DNA from: Oryzibacter oryziterrae
GTDB taxonomy: Bacteria; Pseudomonadota; Alphaproteobacteria; Rhizobiales; Pleomorphomonadaceae
Direction of reading: 5' to 3'
Assembly (NCBI RefSeq): GCF_021864535.1
Contig: NZ_JAKJIC010000012.1
Span: 91,463-155,462, forward strand
DNA length: 64,000 bases
In this document: positions 51,049-59,563 of the stretch, piece after piece
How the letters are laid out: each line of letters starts with the position of its first letter
Position numbering within the stretch: the first letter of the stretch is position 1
Made by a program: the position numbers and the translations under genes
Notes under the pieces: model-generated
Database searches by the model: none
What the model was told of the DNA's origin: nothing
Seen by the model: the letters and a program-made list of their open reading frames with translations, nothing else

Positions 51049-52944
51049 TTGAGCGAAGCGTCCCTGTCTGAACCTCTCACCGTAGCGCGGACACCGCGGC
51101 GCTGGTGGCGTGGCGCCTGCCTTGCACTGGCGGCGATGGCGACGGCGGTAGGCGTGGGCTGGGTCACCTATACGGTCGGCTTCAACGCAGCCGTTGACGG
51201 CATCCGCGGCAATGCGGTGCATCGGCTGGATCTCTACGGGGCGAGCATCGAGCGCGAGATCAACAAATTCGCCGACTACCCCTATGTGATGGGCTTTGAC
51301 GCCACCGTGCGCGCCCTGCTGATCGATCCGGAGAACGACCATCTCAAGGATCTGGTGAACACCTATTTCCAGAAGCTCAACAGCCGCATCGGCACGCTGG
51401 ACGTCTATCTGCTGAACCGCGACGGGCGGGTGATCGCTTCAAGCAATTTCGACCAGCCAACCTCTTTCGTCGGCCGGGATCTCTCCTATCGCCCCTATTA
51501 CAGAAACGCGCGCGTCGACCGGGTGGAGCGCTTCTTCGGCATCGGCACCACGGACAAGTTGCCGGGCTATTTCCTGGCGACAGCGCTGCACGAGGGGGCG
51601 AATGTTCTCGGCGTGGGCGTGGTCAAGGTGAGCCTCGACCAGCTGGAAAAGTCCTGGGCGTCGGTGGAATCGCCGGCCATCCTGTCGGACGAGCACGGGG
51701 TGGTGATGCTGTCGTCGGTGCCGGGATGGAAGTTCGGCGCGCTGGCGCCGCTGAGCCCTGAAGCGCGACGGCAGATCGTGGCGGCACAGCAGTTCAACGA
51801 TCGCGACCTCGCGCCGATCGGTGTCACGGTGCTGAAGCGGCTGGATGGACAGACGCAGATCGTGCGTCTGCCGGAGGGGCAAACGGACTCGGCCTTCAGC
51901 ACGGGCGGCCTCTATCTCGCCGAGAGCCGGGCCATGGCGGAGACGCCCTGGCAGCTGACGGTCTATACCAATCTCGGCGAAGCCAACGACATGGCGGGGT
52001 TGCAGGCGGCGCTCGGCGGGCTGGCGACGCTGGCCGTGTTCGGCCTTTGGGCGACCTGGCGGCAACAGCGGCGGCACCGGCGCGAGCAGATCGCGGCGCA
52101 GATCGCCCTGCAGCAGGCTCATGACAATCTCGAAGGTCTGGTGGCGGAGCGCACGTCCGAACTCAGCCAGTCCAACGAGCGGCTGAAGCTTGAGGTCGGC
52201 GAACGCCTGCGGGCCGAAGCAACCCTGCGCGAGGCACAGACGGGGCTGGTGCAGGCCGGCAAGCTGGCGGTGATCGGGCAGCTTTCGGCGGGCATTGCCC
52301 ACGAGCTCAACCAGCCGCTGGCGGCGCTCGGAACACTGGCCGGCAACGCGGTGAAGTTCCTGGAGCGCGGCGACACGGCGACCGTACAGACCAACCTGCA
52401 ACGCATCCAGCCGCTGGTGGATCGCATGGGGCGGCTGACCGGGGAGCTCAAGACCTTCGCCCGCAAGTCCTCCGGCGAGCCGCAACGGGCCGAGCTGCCG
52501 CGCATGCTTGATGACGCGCTGTTCCTGATCAGCCATCGCATCGCGCGCGGACCTGTCAGCGTTGAGCGCGACATACCCGCCAGGCTGCCGGCGGTGCGCT
52601 GCGATCCCAACCGGATGGAACAGGTGCTGCTCAACGTGATCGGCAACGCGCTCGATGCCATGGAGGGCCAGACGCGGCAGGTGCTGAGCCTCACGGCCCG
52701 GGCCGAGGGTGACAGGCTCTTGTTTGAAGTGGCCGACAGCGGCCCGGGTATCGCCGACGACAAGATCGACGCCATTTTCGAGCCGTTCTATACCACCAAG
52801 GCGCCGGGTGTAGGCCTGGGGCTGGGGCTTGCCATCTCCGCCGGTATTCTGCGCGATATCGGCGGACAGCTTACGGCCCGCAACGCAGCGGGCGGCGGGG
52901 CGGTGTTCACCATGGTGCTGCCGATCTGGAACGGAGAGAGTTGA
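51049..52944 (+). CDS. DctB-like sensor histidine kinase
   Basis: A 631-residue membrane kinase; the start is a TTG at 51049 with GAGG upstream. Layout: membrane segment (LALAAMATAVGVGWVTYTV), periplasmic double-Cache sensor with the DctB-like RDLSYRPYYRNA and PGYFLATAL segments, second membrane segment (LQAALGGLATLAVFGLWATW), coiled coil, dimerisation domain with His418 in AGIAHELNQPLAALGTLAGN, and an ATPase domain (NVIGNALDAM, DSGPGIADDKIDAIFEPFYTTK, GLGLGLAIS). DctB senses C4-dicarboxylates; here the transporter next door belongs to the 2HCT family, so malate, citrate or similar is likely. Its stop overlaps the regulator start. Confidence 0.92.
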   Translation: MSEASLSEPLTVARTPRRWWRGACLALAAMATAVGVGWVTYTVGFNAAVDGIRGNAVHRLDLYGASIEREINKFADYPYVMGFDATVRALLIDPENDHLKDLVNTYFQKLNSRIGTLDVYLLNRDGRVIASSNFDQPTSFVGRDLSYRPYYRNARVDRVERFFGIGTTDKLPGYFLATALHEGANVLGVGVVKVSLDQLEKSWASVESPAILSDEHGVVMLSSVPGWKFGALAPLSPEARRQIVAAQQFNDRDLAPIGVTVLKRLDGQTQIVRLPEGQTDSAFSTGGLYLAESRAMAETPWQLTVYTNLGEANDMAGLQAALGGLATLAVFGLWATWRQQRRHRREQIAAQIALQQAHDNLEGLVAERTSELSQSNERLKLEVGERLRAEATLREAQTGLVQAGKLAVIGQLSAGIAHELNQPLAALGTLAGNAVKFLERGDTATVQTNLQRIQPLVDRMGRLTGELKTFARKSSGEPQRAELPRMLDDALFLISHRIARGPVSVERDIPARLPAVRCDPNRMEQVLLNVIGNALDAMEGQTRQVLSLTARAEGDRLLFEVADSGPGIADDKIDAIFEPFYTTKAPGVGLGLGLAISAGILRDIGGQLTARNAAGGGAVFTMVLPIWNGES

Positions 52945-54287
52945 TGCCGTCGAGTGCTTCCCATGTCCTGGTGGTCGAGGACGATCCCGATGTGCGGCTT
53001 GGCTGCGAACAGGCATTGCAGCTCGAAGGCTTTTCGACGGTTGGCGCAGAGTCGGTGGAAAAGGCGATCCGGCTGATATCGGCGCAAATGCCCGCGGTGA
53101 TCGTCTCGGACATCAGGCTGCCCGGTCGCGACGGGCTGTCGCTGCAGAAGGAGATGCAGGGGATAGACCCGGATCTGCCGGTGATCCTGATCACGGGGCA
53201 TGGCGACGTCTCCACCGCCGTGCAGGCCATGCGCACCGGCGCCTATGACTTCATCGAGAAGCCCTTCCGGCCCGACTATCTGGTGGACGTGGTGCGGCGC
53301 GCCTTCGAAAAGCGCAGTCTGGCGCTGGAGGTGCGGGATCTCCGCCGCAAGCTCGACAAGACGGCCCGGCTCGACCAGCGGATCATCGGGCGGTCCCCGG
53401 CCATCGAACGGCTGCGCCAGCTCATCAGCGACATCGCCGGCACCAATGCCTCGGTGCTGATCAACGGCGAGACCGGCGCCGGCAAGGAGCTGGTGGCGCG
53501 CTGCCTGCACGACCTCAGCGCCCGCAAGAACGGACATTTCGTGGCCATCAACTGCGGCGGCCTGCCCGAAAATCTAGTGGAGAGCGAGATCTTCGGCCAT
53601 GAGGCCGGCGCCTTCACCGGCGCGGCCAAGCGACGGATCGGCAAGATCGAGTATGCCAGCGGCGGCACGCTGTTCCTCGACGAAGTGGAGACCATGCCGA
53701 TCAGCGTGCAGATCAAGCTGCTGCGCGTGCTGCAGGAACGAACGCTGGAACGGCTCGGCTCGAACACGCCGATCCCGGTGGATTGTCGCATCATCGCCGC
53801 GGCCAAGGGCGATCTCGGCAAGATGGCGGAGAGCGGGGCCTTCCGCGCCGACCTCTATTATCGCCTCAACGTCGCGTCGCTGAACCTGCCGGCGCTGCGC
53901 GAGCGGCCGGAGGACATTGCCCTGCTGTTCGGCCATTTCGCCGAGGAGCAGGCTGCGGTGCACGGCCGACCGGTGCCCAAGCTCGACGCGGCCGCCATGG
54001 GGCGGCTGATGTCCTATCGCTGGCCGGGCAACGTGCGCGAACTGAGGAACGTGGCCGACCGCTGCGTCCTCGGCATCGAGCGCGGCTTCCCGCCGTTCGC
54101 CGAGGCGGCGCCGACCGCATCGGCGCAACTGTCGCTGCCACAGGCGGTGGAGGCCTTCGAGCGGGCGATGATCTCCGACGCCCTCGCCCGCGCCGACGGC
54201 AACATCGGCCGCGCGGCGCAGGCGCTGCAGGTGCCGAAATCGACGCTGCACGACAAGATGGGCAAGCTGGGCCTGACGGGGGGATGA
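52944..54287 (+). CDS. DctD-like sigma-54-dependent response regulator
   Basis: A 447-residue NtrC-family activator from the ATG at 52944 (TGATG overlap with the kinase stop). Receiver domain with Asp56 (VIVSDIRLPG) and Lys in FIEKPF; AAA+ domain with Walker A NGETGAGKEL, the sigma-54 contact loop EAGAFTGAAKRRIG, Walker B GGTLFLDEVE and the Arg-finger region RADLYYRLNVASL; C-terminal Fis-type helix-turn-helix NIGRAAQALQVPKSTLHDKM. It should bind the dyads at 49267-49315 and activate the -24/-12 promoter at 49378. No other sigma-54 promoter was seen in the window. Confidence 0.94.
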   Translation: MPSSASHVLVVEDDPDVRLGCEQALQLEGFSTVGAESVEKAIRLISAQMPAVIVSDIRLPGRDGLSLQKEMQGIDPDLPVILITGHGDVSTAVQAMRTGAYDFIEKPFRPDYLVDVVRRAFEKRSLALEVRDLRRKLDKTARLDQRIIGRSPAIERLRQLISDIAGTNASVLINGETGAGKELVARCLHDLSARKNGHFVAINCGGLPENLVESEIFGHEAGAFTGAAKRRIGKIEYASGGTLFLDEVETMPISVQIKLLRVLQERTLERLGSNTPIPVDCRIIAAAKGDLGKMAESGAFRADLYYRLNVASLNLPALRERPEDIALLFGHFAEEQAAVHGRPVPKLDAAAMGRLMSYRWPGNVRELRNVADRCVLGIERGFPPFAEAAPTASAQLSLPQAVEAFERAMISDALARADGNIGRAAQALQVPKSTLHDKMGKLGLTGG

Positions 54288-54572
54288 GGCGGTGGCGCGA
54301 GGCCGCTCCCCAGCTAGGCACCGGCGCAGCCGTCCCTTGACTGGCGACGAACTGAATTCATGAGAGAATTCAAGAGATACCGCGTTGCGCCACGACAGGA
54401 ACCGGCGTTGGCGCCTGCAGCAAATGCCATATTGTAAAGAATTCACGATGTGTTATTTTTTGAGTGTTGGCAGCCAGTTTTCGTCCTTTTGATTTTCTAT
54501 TCTGTTTCCAGACACCCATCAGTGTCGCCTGCGGTTCGCCAGCAATAACATCTTCATTTAAGGGAGATCGAT

Positions 54573-55568
54573 ATGACCAAGGTCGTTTCGATGGCGCTTT
54601 CTGCTGCTCTTTTTTCTGCGGCATGCCTTGCACAGCTTGCACCAGCCACGGCACACACTACCATTCCAGAGCTGAACTCCGGCAATACACTGAGCCTGAT
54701 CGAACAGTCGAACCTGATCTTCGTCGGCACGGTGCTGTCGGTCCAGTATACGAAGTCTGTGGCATCCAAGACCTCGGTTGCGGTGCCCTTCACACTGGTG
54801 ACCTACCAGATCTCCAAGGTGTTGCGTGGCAAGAGCCCTGGCAAGACCATCACGCTGCGGTTCATCGGCGGCAGCGACGGACAGGGCCGCTTCATGCAGG
54901 CCGAGGGCGTGCCGAACTTCGAGGCCGGCCACAAGGACATCATGTTCCTTGCCGGCAATGGCGGCGACAACAGCTGCCCGCTGGTCTTCTGTGAAGCGGG
55001 ACGCTACCGGATTTTCGAGAATGCCGTCTACGACTACAACGGCACGCCGGTGTTCCAGGCCGACAAGCGCCGCATCAATGCTTCGGGCCAGATCCCTGAT
55101 GCATTCCGGAAGTTCAGTTTTCCGCGGCCCGACTTCGACGAGCTGATCAAGAACCCGGACGTTCAGGTGCAGATCGAGAAGCTCGGGCGCCCGATCGAGG
55201 ATCTGCGCGCGGACTATGAGAAGTTCGCACCGACGAGCTTCTCCTTTGCCGATACGAACACGCCGCCCAAGGGGAGCGACAGCTCCCGCATCAGCCGTCC
55301 CAGCCCGACGGGCGACCAGAACCGCAAGCCCATCGCCCTTGACGCCTTTGCGGCGGTGATCGTGGCCGGGGATGGCTCCGTCAAGCCGGCGCGCAGCAAG
55401 GTGGTCAGCGTCGATCCGAAGGCACAGATCACCTTTGCCCCGACGGTCAGTCTGAGACCGCCGAAGACGCCGACGACAACCGCCAATGCGTCGAGCCTTT
55501 CCGCCCAGGATGCGGCCGAACTCAAGGCACTCGCCGACAACGGCGGCAATCCCGTTCTTCCGCGCTAA
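54573..55568 (+). CDS. Exported protein of unknown function beside a metalloprotease gene
   Basis: A 331-residue protein with signal peptide MTKVVSMALSAALFSAACLA (cleavage near ATAHTT). The first mature half, LIEQSNLIFVGTVLSVQ, VTYQISKVLRGKSPGKTITLRFIGGSDG, FEAGHKDIMFLAGNGG and CPLVFCEAGRYRIF, is strand-rich and reads like an OB-fold, TIMP/netrin-like module. The second half (about 200-331) is a Pro/Ser/Thr/Ala-rich, probably disordered tail. I do not recognise a named family. The next gene, 78 bases on, encodes a secreted matrixin-like protease, so an inhibitor, chaperone or substrate relation is possible but unproven. Confidence 0.8.
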   Translation: MTKVVSMALSAALFSAACLAQLAPATAHTTIPELNSGNTLSLIEQSNLIFVGTVLSVQYTKSVASKTSVAVPFTLVTYQISKVLRGKSPGKTITLRFIGGSDGQGRFMQAEGVPNFEAGHKDIMFLAGNGGDNSCPLVFCEAGRYRIFENAVYDYNGTPVFQADKRRINASGQIPDAFRKFSFPRPDFDELIKNPDVQVQIEKLGRPIEDLRADYEKFAPTSFSFADTNTPPKGSDSSRISRPSPTGDQNRKPIALDAFAAVIVAGDGSVKPARSKVVSVDPKAQITFAPTVSLRPPKTPTTTANASSLSAQDAAELKALADNGGNPVLPR

Positions 55569-55646
55569 TCGATTTTCGCGTCGCGCGACCACGAGACCGC
55601 CTGCGTGCGGGATCGGTGCGCGCCGATGCCAAAGGGAGTTTCAGAC

Positions 55647-56759
55647 ATGACCATTCGCACCGGACTTCTTGCGTCCGCAATCCTGGCCGCGACGGCCGGG
55701 CATGCGTTCGCCTTCGTCTACACCTCGTGCCTCGATGAAAAGATCAAGTGGTCGAGCAACAGCGTGACGCTGCGCGCCGATCCCACCAGCTTTCCGTCGG
55801 GATATTGGCGCAACGGGATGGACGACACGATCACCAAGTTCAATCGCAATCCCAGCAACTTCCGCTACTCGCTTGCCACCGACAGCGGTGGCGTCGGCCT
55901 TGGCAACGGGCAGAACGAAGTCTGGGGATCCACCGACAATGGCGTGCTCGATGGCGCACCGGCCATCGCCTACACCTGGCGCGACTGCTACTGGTTCTTC
56001 GGCAATCACGTCGGCATGACGGAAGTGGACGTGATCTACGACTATCACGACACGGCCAGCAATCCCTTCGAGTGGACCGCCAGCACCAGCAAGGCCAACC
56101 TGACGCGCTATCTCGGCTCCGGCCGCGAAATCCAGACCACCGGCATTCACGAACTGGGGCACGGACTGAAGCTCAAGCACGTCAACACGGAGTATAACGT
56201 GATGGGCGCGGACTTCGAGCACATCCACGTCAACGGCTCCACGGCGACCGCCTATCTCGGCGAAGATGCCGCGGATGGCGCCGTATTCCTCTATGGCACG
56301 CGCAGTGAAACCTGGGAGGATCTGGGCGTCGTGCACTGGAAGTTCGCCGGCGCGTCGGGCGAGTATTCCGACCACGACAAGACGCAGATGTTCAATTCGA
56401 GCAATGCGGTCCTGGCGACGGTGAATGTGGCGGGGGAAACGGGCTACCGCGTGAACCGGGGCCAGGCGGTGAAAGCCGAGTTCACCTATGAGAACAACGG
56501 CAAGAGCACCAAGACCGTCAACATCGGGTACTACGTCAGCACCAACGACACCATCACGACCGGTGACACCAAGATCGGCAGCGTATCGATGACGCTTTCG
56601 CGGGGCGACGTGTACACCTCCCGCACGCAGCTGACGATTCCCTCGAACCTGTCGCTCAACACCAACTACTGGATCGGCGCCATCATCGACGACAACAATG
56701 CCGTCACCGAGAAGGTCGAGACCAACAACGCGACCTATATCCCGATCCGCGTCCAGTAA
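55647..56759 (+). CDS. Secreted matrixin-like zinc metalloprotease with C-terminal CARDB domain
   Basis: A 370-residue exported protein with signal MTIRTGLLASAILAATAGHAFA. The protease domain has the zinc site HELGHGLKLKH (HExxHxxxxxH) followed by YNVMGADF, the Met-turn of metzincins. The region before it (SGYWRNGMDDTITKFNRNPSNFRY) fits the matrixin fold. Residues about 250-370 form a CARDB/Ig-like adhesion domain (VNRGQAVKAEFTYENNGKSTKTVNIGYYVS, NYWIGAIIDDNNAVTEKVETNN). It probably degrades extracellular protein. The typical pro-domain cysteine switch was not seen, although CLDEK and CYWFF cysteines are present. Confidence 0.88.
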   Translation: MTIRTGLLASAILAATAGHAFAFVYTSCLDEKIKWSSNSVTLRADPTSFPSGYWRNGMDDTITKFNRNPSNFRYSLATDSGGVGLGNGQNEVWGSTDNGVLDGAPAIAYTWRDCYWFFGNHVGMTEVDVIYDYHDTASNPFEWTASTSKANLTRYLGSGREIQTTGIHELGHGLKLKHVNTEYNVMGADFEHIHVNGSTATAYLGEDAADGAVFLYGTRSETWEDLGVVHWKFAGASGEYSDHDKTQMFNSSNAVLATVNVAGETGYRVNRGQAVKAEFTYENNGKSTKTVNIGYYVSTNDTITTGDTKIGSVSMTLSRGDVYTSRTQLTIPSNLSLNTNYWIGAIIDDNNAVTEKVETNNATYIPIRVQ

Positions 56760-56787
56760 GCGCCGACTGGAGTGATCGAGACCTTGC

Positions 56788-56815
56788 GGGCGCGGCCATG
56801 TCGCGCCCTTCTTTC
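56788..56815 (+). terminator. Rho-independent terminator after the metalloprotease gene
   Basis: GGGCGCG (56788-56794) pairs with CGCGCCC (56802-56808) around GCCATGT and is followed by TTCTTTC. Confidence 0.65.
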
Positions 56816-56913
56816 GTTTGAATGTCGCGCAAGCGGCAAGCGTCCAATCATTGCCGAGGATGCGCGTGGACGCCGCTTTCCGGGCGGACCAGACACCGCT
56901 GTCGCCAGAAAGC

Positions 56914-56959
56914 AAAAACCCCTTGAAAACCCTGACTGCTCAGGACTTTCAAGGGGTTT
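56914..56959 (-). terminator. Rho-independent terminator of the tRNA-Leu gene
   Basis: AAACCCCTTGAAA (56916-56928) and TTTCAAGGGGTTT (56947-56959) are perfectly complementary. On the minus strand the hairpin begins at the tRNA 3' end and finishes in five T. Confidence 0.85.
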
Positions 56960-57043
56960 GGTGCGGTCGAGAAGACTCGAACTTCCACGTCTTGCGACAC
57001 AGCGACCTCAACGCTGCGCGTCTACCAATTCCGCCACGACCGC
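56959..57043 (-). tRNA. tRNA-Leu, anticodon GAG
   Basis: On the minus strand the 85-base gene runs GCGGTCGTGGCGGAATTGG... to ...CGACCGCACCA. The acceptor stem GCGGTCG/CGACCGC is perfect, the D-arm holds TGGTAGACGCG, the anticodon loop is TTGAGGT (GAG), a long class II variable arm is present, and the T-loop reads GTTCGAGTC. CCA is encoded. The class II arm and anticodon identify leucine. A strong terminator follows directly. Confidence 0.95.
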
Positions 57044-57173
57044 ATCTTGGTAGTTGCCGGTGATTTGCGCCGGCGGGGGGTTCTCTAGCAAACGATTCCG
57101 AAGCGCACAAGGGGGGATTTGGAGAAGTTTGGGATAAGTCGGCAAAAGGCCGAAAAACCGAGGAAAATCCGCG

Positions 57174-57440
57174 TCATATTTTTTTGACGTCGTCGACGCG
57201 GCGGTAAGTCGGCGCCCGGAAAAGCACCTCGGTGATGGATACGGTGACTCGGTCACCGTGCAGGACCACCTGACCGCGCGCCACGGGATGTTCGTTGGCG
57301 AGAATCTCCACGTCGTCGTCCACGGACTTGTCGAGCTCGATCACGGCGCCACGGCCCATGCGAAGCAACTGGTGGATCGGCATGGTCTGCCCGCCGAGCA
57401 CGACGGAGATGTCGACGTTGATCTTTTCGAAGGTGGTCAT
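57174..57440 (-). CDS. FliN-like SpoA-domain protein, outside a flagellar cluster
   Basis: An 88-residue protein from the ATG at 57440. [67 protein letters not shown] is a complete SpoA (FliN/YscQ C-terminal) domain. FliN forms the lower part of the flagellar switch C-ring, where CheY-P or FliM act. No flagellar, chemotaxis or secretion genes adjoin it; its divergent neighbour is lipB. It may be a second FliN of the organism or a FliN for a lateral system. Upstream extension to 57536 is non-family sequence. Confidence 0.85.
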   Translation of the reverse strand: MTTFEKINVDISVVLGGQTMPIHQLLRMGRGAVIELDKSVDDDVEILANEHPVARGQVVLHGDRVTVSITEVLFRAPTYRRVDDVKKI

Positions 57441-57566
57441 AGGCTCTATGTAGTCCTTCAAGGCTTTCCGGCCACCGCGCGGCGAGACCGGAAACAGCCA
57501 AGGGCCGCAGGCAAAATTTGCCCTACCCTTCGGCAAAATGCAGTTTCGACGGGATTAGGTTACCGA

Positions 57567-58295
57567 ATGGTTAACGCGCGTGACGAAATCAGGGTGGAGC
57601 TGATGCCTCTGGCCGGTTCTCCACCGGTGGAGTGGCGGATCGAGGCGGATCCGGTCGATTATCCGGCCGCCGTCGCCTTCATGGAGGCGCGCGTGGCGGC
57701 CATTGCGGCCGGAACAGCCTCGGAGCTCGTATGGCTGGTGGAGCACCCTGCCCTCTATACGGCGGGCACCAGTGCCAATCCGGTCGATCTGGTGGCGCCG
57801 GACCGATTCCCCGTCTACGCGACGGGGCGCGGCGGACAATATACCTATCACGGTCCCGGCCAGCGGGTCGCCTATGTGATGCTGAACCTCGAACGGCGGG
57901 CCAAGGATGTGCGCGCCTTCGTGGCGGCACTCGAATCGTGGATCATCGGCACGCTCGACCGTTTCAACGTGCGCGGCGAGCGGCGCGAGGATCGGGTTGG
58001 CGTCTGGGTGCGCCGGCCCGACAGGGGTGATGGCGCCGAGGACAAGATTGCCGCCATCGGCATCCGCCTGCGCAAATGGGTGACCTTCCACGGCATCAGC
58101 CTCAACGTGGAGCCCAACCTCGAGCATTTCAGCGGCATTGTGCCCTGCGGCATCCGCCAGCATGGCGTGACCAGCCTCGTCGATCTCGGTCTGCCGGTGA
58201 CGATGGAGGATGCGGATGTGGCGTTGAGGGCGGCCTTCGAGGAGGTGTTCGGGGCAACGGTGACCGTCAAGCCGGTCAACCCCTCTTGCATGTAG
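57567..58295 (+). CDS. lipB: Octanoyl-(acyl carrier protein):protein N-octanoyltransferase
   Basis: A 242-residue LipB. It moves octanoate from ACP to lipoyl domains, the first step of lipoate assembly before LipA. Motifs: [17 protein letters not shown], the [21 protein letters not shown] substrate loop, catalytic Lys in [17 protein letters not shown] and catalytic Cys in [15 protein letters not shown]. The ATG at 57567 gives [14 protein letters not shown]; the frame upstream to 57258 is shadow of the FliN-like gene. A hairpin terminator follows at 58325. Confidence 0.95.
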   Translation: MVNARDEIRVELMPLAGSPPVEWRIEADPVDYPAAVAFMEARVAAIAAGTASELVWLVEHPALYTAGTSANPVDLVAPDRFPVYATGRGGQYTYHGPGQRVAYVMLNLERRAKDVRAFVAALESWIIGTLDRFNVRGERREDRVGVWVRRPDRGDGAEDKIAAIGIRLRKWVTFHGISLNVEPNLEHFSGIVPCGIRQHGVTSLVDLGLPVTMEDADVALRAAFEEVFGATVTVKPVNPSCM

Positions 58296-58324
58296 GCTGC
58301 CCTGCCCCTGCCGATGAATGAACG

Positions 58325-58358
58325 AAGCCCGCGATCTCCTGGGGAGACCGCGGGCTTT
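58325..58358 (+). terminator. Hairpin terminator downstream of lipB
   Basis: AGCCCGCG-A-TCTCC pairs with GGAGA-CC-GCGGGCT around TGG, with a short T-run (TTTG). The rest of the gap to 58588 is GC-rich and holds no supported gene. Confidence 0.65.
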
Positions 58359-58588
58359 GCTCTGGTGTGTTGCGGCCATCCGGGGCCGCTTCACAAAAAG
58401 GCCGCCTGCAGGCTGTCACAAGGGCAGCCGTGCAGGCGGAAGTCAGCGGTTGCCTGTAACAGCGGCTGGAGGCCGGGATGCCCCACCGCGGCAACCGCAG
58501 GCACGGGCCTGCCCCTTCCCATCCTTGCGCCGACACGGGCGAGGAGAACCGGAAGGGGGACCAGCGGGCGCGCCCTGGCGCGCCGCCG

Positions 58589-59563
58589 TCAGGCCGCTCC
58601 TTGCGAGCCCAGCGCGGTGACCGAGCGCATGATGCCCTTCTGCAGCACGATGAAGACGAACAGCAGACCGCCGATGACGATGCGGATCCACCAGCTGTCC
58701 AAAGTGCCGTCGAAGATGATCAGGGTCTGGATCAGGCCCTGGATCAGGCCGCCGAACACCGTGCCGATGACCAGACCGACGCCACCGGTGAGCAGCGTGC
58801 CGCCGATGACCACCGCGGCGATGGCGTCGAGTTCGACACCCACAGCCGCCAGCGGATAGCCGGACGAGGTGTAGAGGGCGTAGACGATGCCGGCGACGAC
58901 AGCGAAGACGCCGTTGAGGGCATAGACGCCGACCACGGTCTTGCGAACCGGCACGCCAAGCAACAGCGCCGACTGGGCGTCGCCGCCGATGGCGTAGACG
59001 TTGGCGCCGAAGCGGGTGCGGTGGGCAATGATCAGCGCAACGATCAGGCAGGCGATCATCACCAGAGCCTCGGCTGACAGCCAGCCCTTGCCGATCGGGA
59101 ACGGGATGCGGAAGGAACCGAAGGCCTCGGCGAAGGGATGGTTGATGGGCACGGAGTCCTGCGAGATCACCGCGCTCAAGCCACGCAGCATGAACATGGA
59201 CGTGAGCGTGACGATGAAGGGCTGAATCTCGAAGGCATCGATGATGTAGCCCATGAGCGCGCCCAGCAGGAAGCCGAAGACGATGAGGACCAGAGCGGCG
59301 GTCAGCGGATGCCAGCCGTCGCGCACCAGCACGGCCATGACGATGCCGACGAAGGCGATCATGGAACCGACGCTGAGGTCGATGCCGCCGGAGAGGATGA
59401 CGAAGGTCATGCCTATGGCGGCGATGATGACGAAGGCGTTGTCAGTCAGCAGGTTGCCGAAGACGCGGGTCGTCAGGAAGTTGTTGAAGTAGAAGCCGCC
59501 GATTGCATAGAGCAGCAGGAAGACGACAATGGTCGCCAGGATGGGAAGCCGGCGCTCTCTCAT
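58589..59563 (-). CDS. Sugar ABC transporter permease (YjfF-like)
   Basis: A 324-residue permease of the CUT2 class. Motifs include AFVIIAAIGMTFVILSGGIDLSVGSMIAFVG, IQPFIVTLTSMFMLRGLSAVIS and ALYTSSGYPLAAVGVELDAIAAVVIGGTLLTGGVG, close to YjfF of the E. coli galactofuranose system. It overlaps the upstream permease by four bases (59560-59563) and is the last gene of the transporter operon. It forms a heterodimeric channel with the YtfT-like subunit. Confidence 0.92.
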   Translation of the reverse strand: MRERRLPILATIVVFLLLYAIGGFYFNNFLTTRVFGNLLTDNAFVIIAAIGMTFVILSGGIDLSVGSMIAFVGIVMAVLVRDGWHPLTAALVLIVFGFLLGALMGYIIDAFEIQPFIVTLTSMFMLRGLSAVISQDSVPINHPFAEAFGSFRIPFPIGKGWLSAEALVMIACLIVALIIAHRTRFGANVYAIGGDAQSALLLGVPVRKTVVGVYALNGVFAVVAGIVYALYTSSGYPLAAVGVELDAIAAVVIGGTLLTGGVGLVIGTVFGGLIQGLIQTLIIFDGTLDSWWIRIVIGGLLFVFIVLQKGIMRSVTALGSQGAA

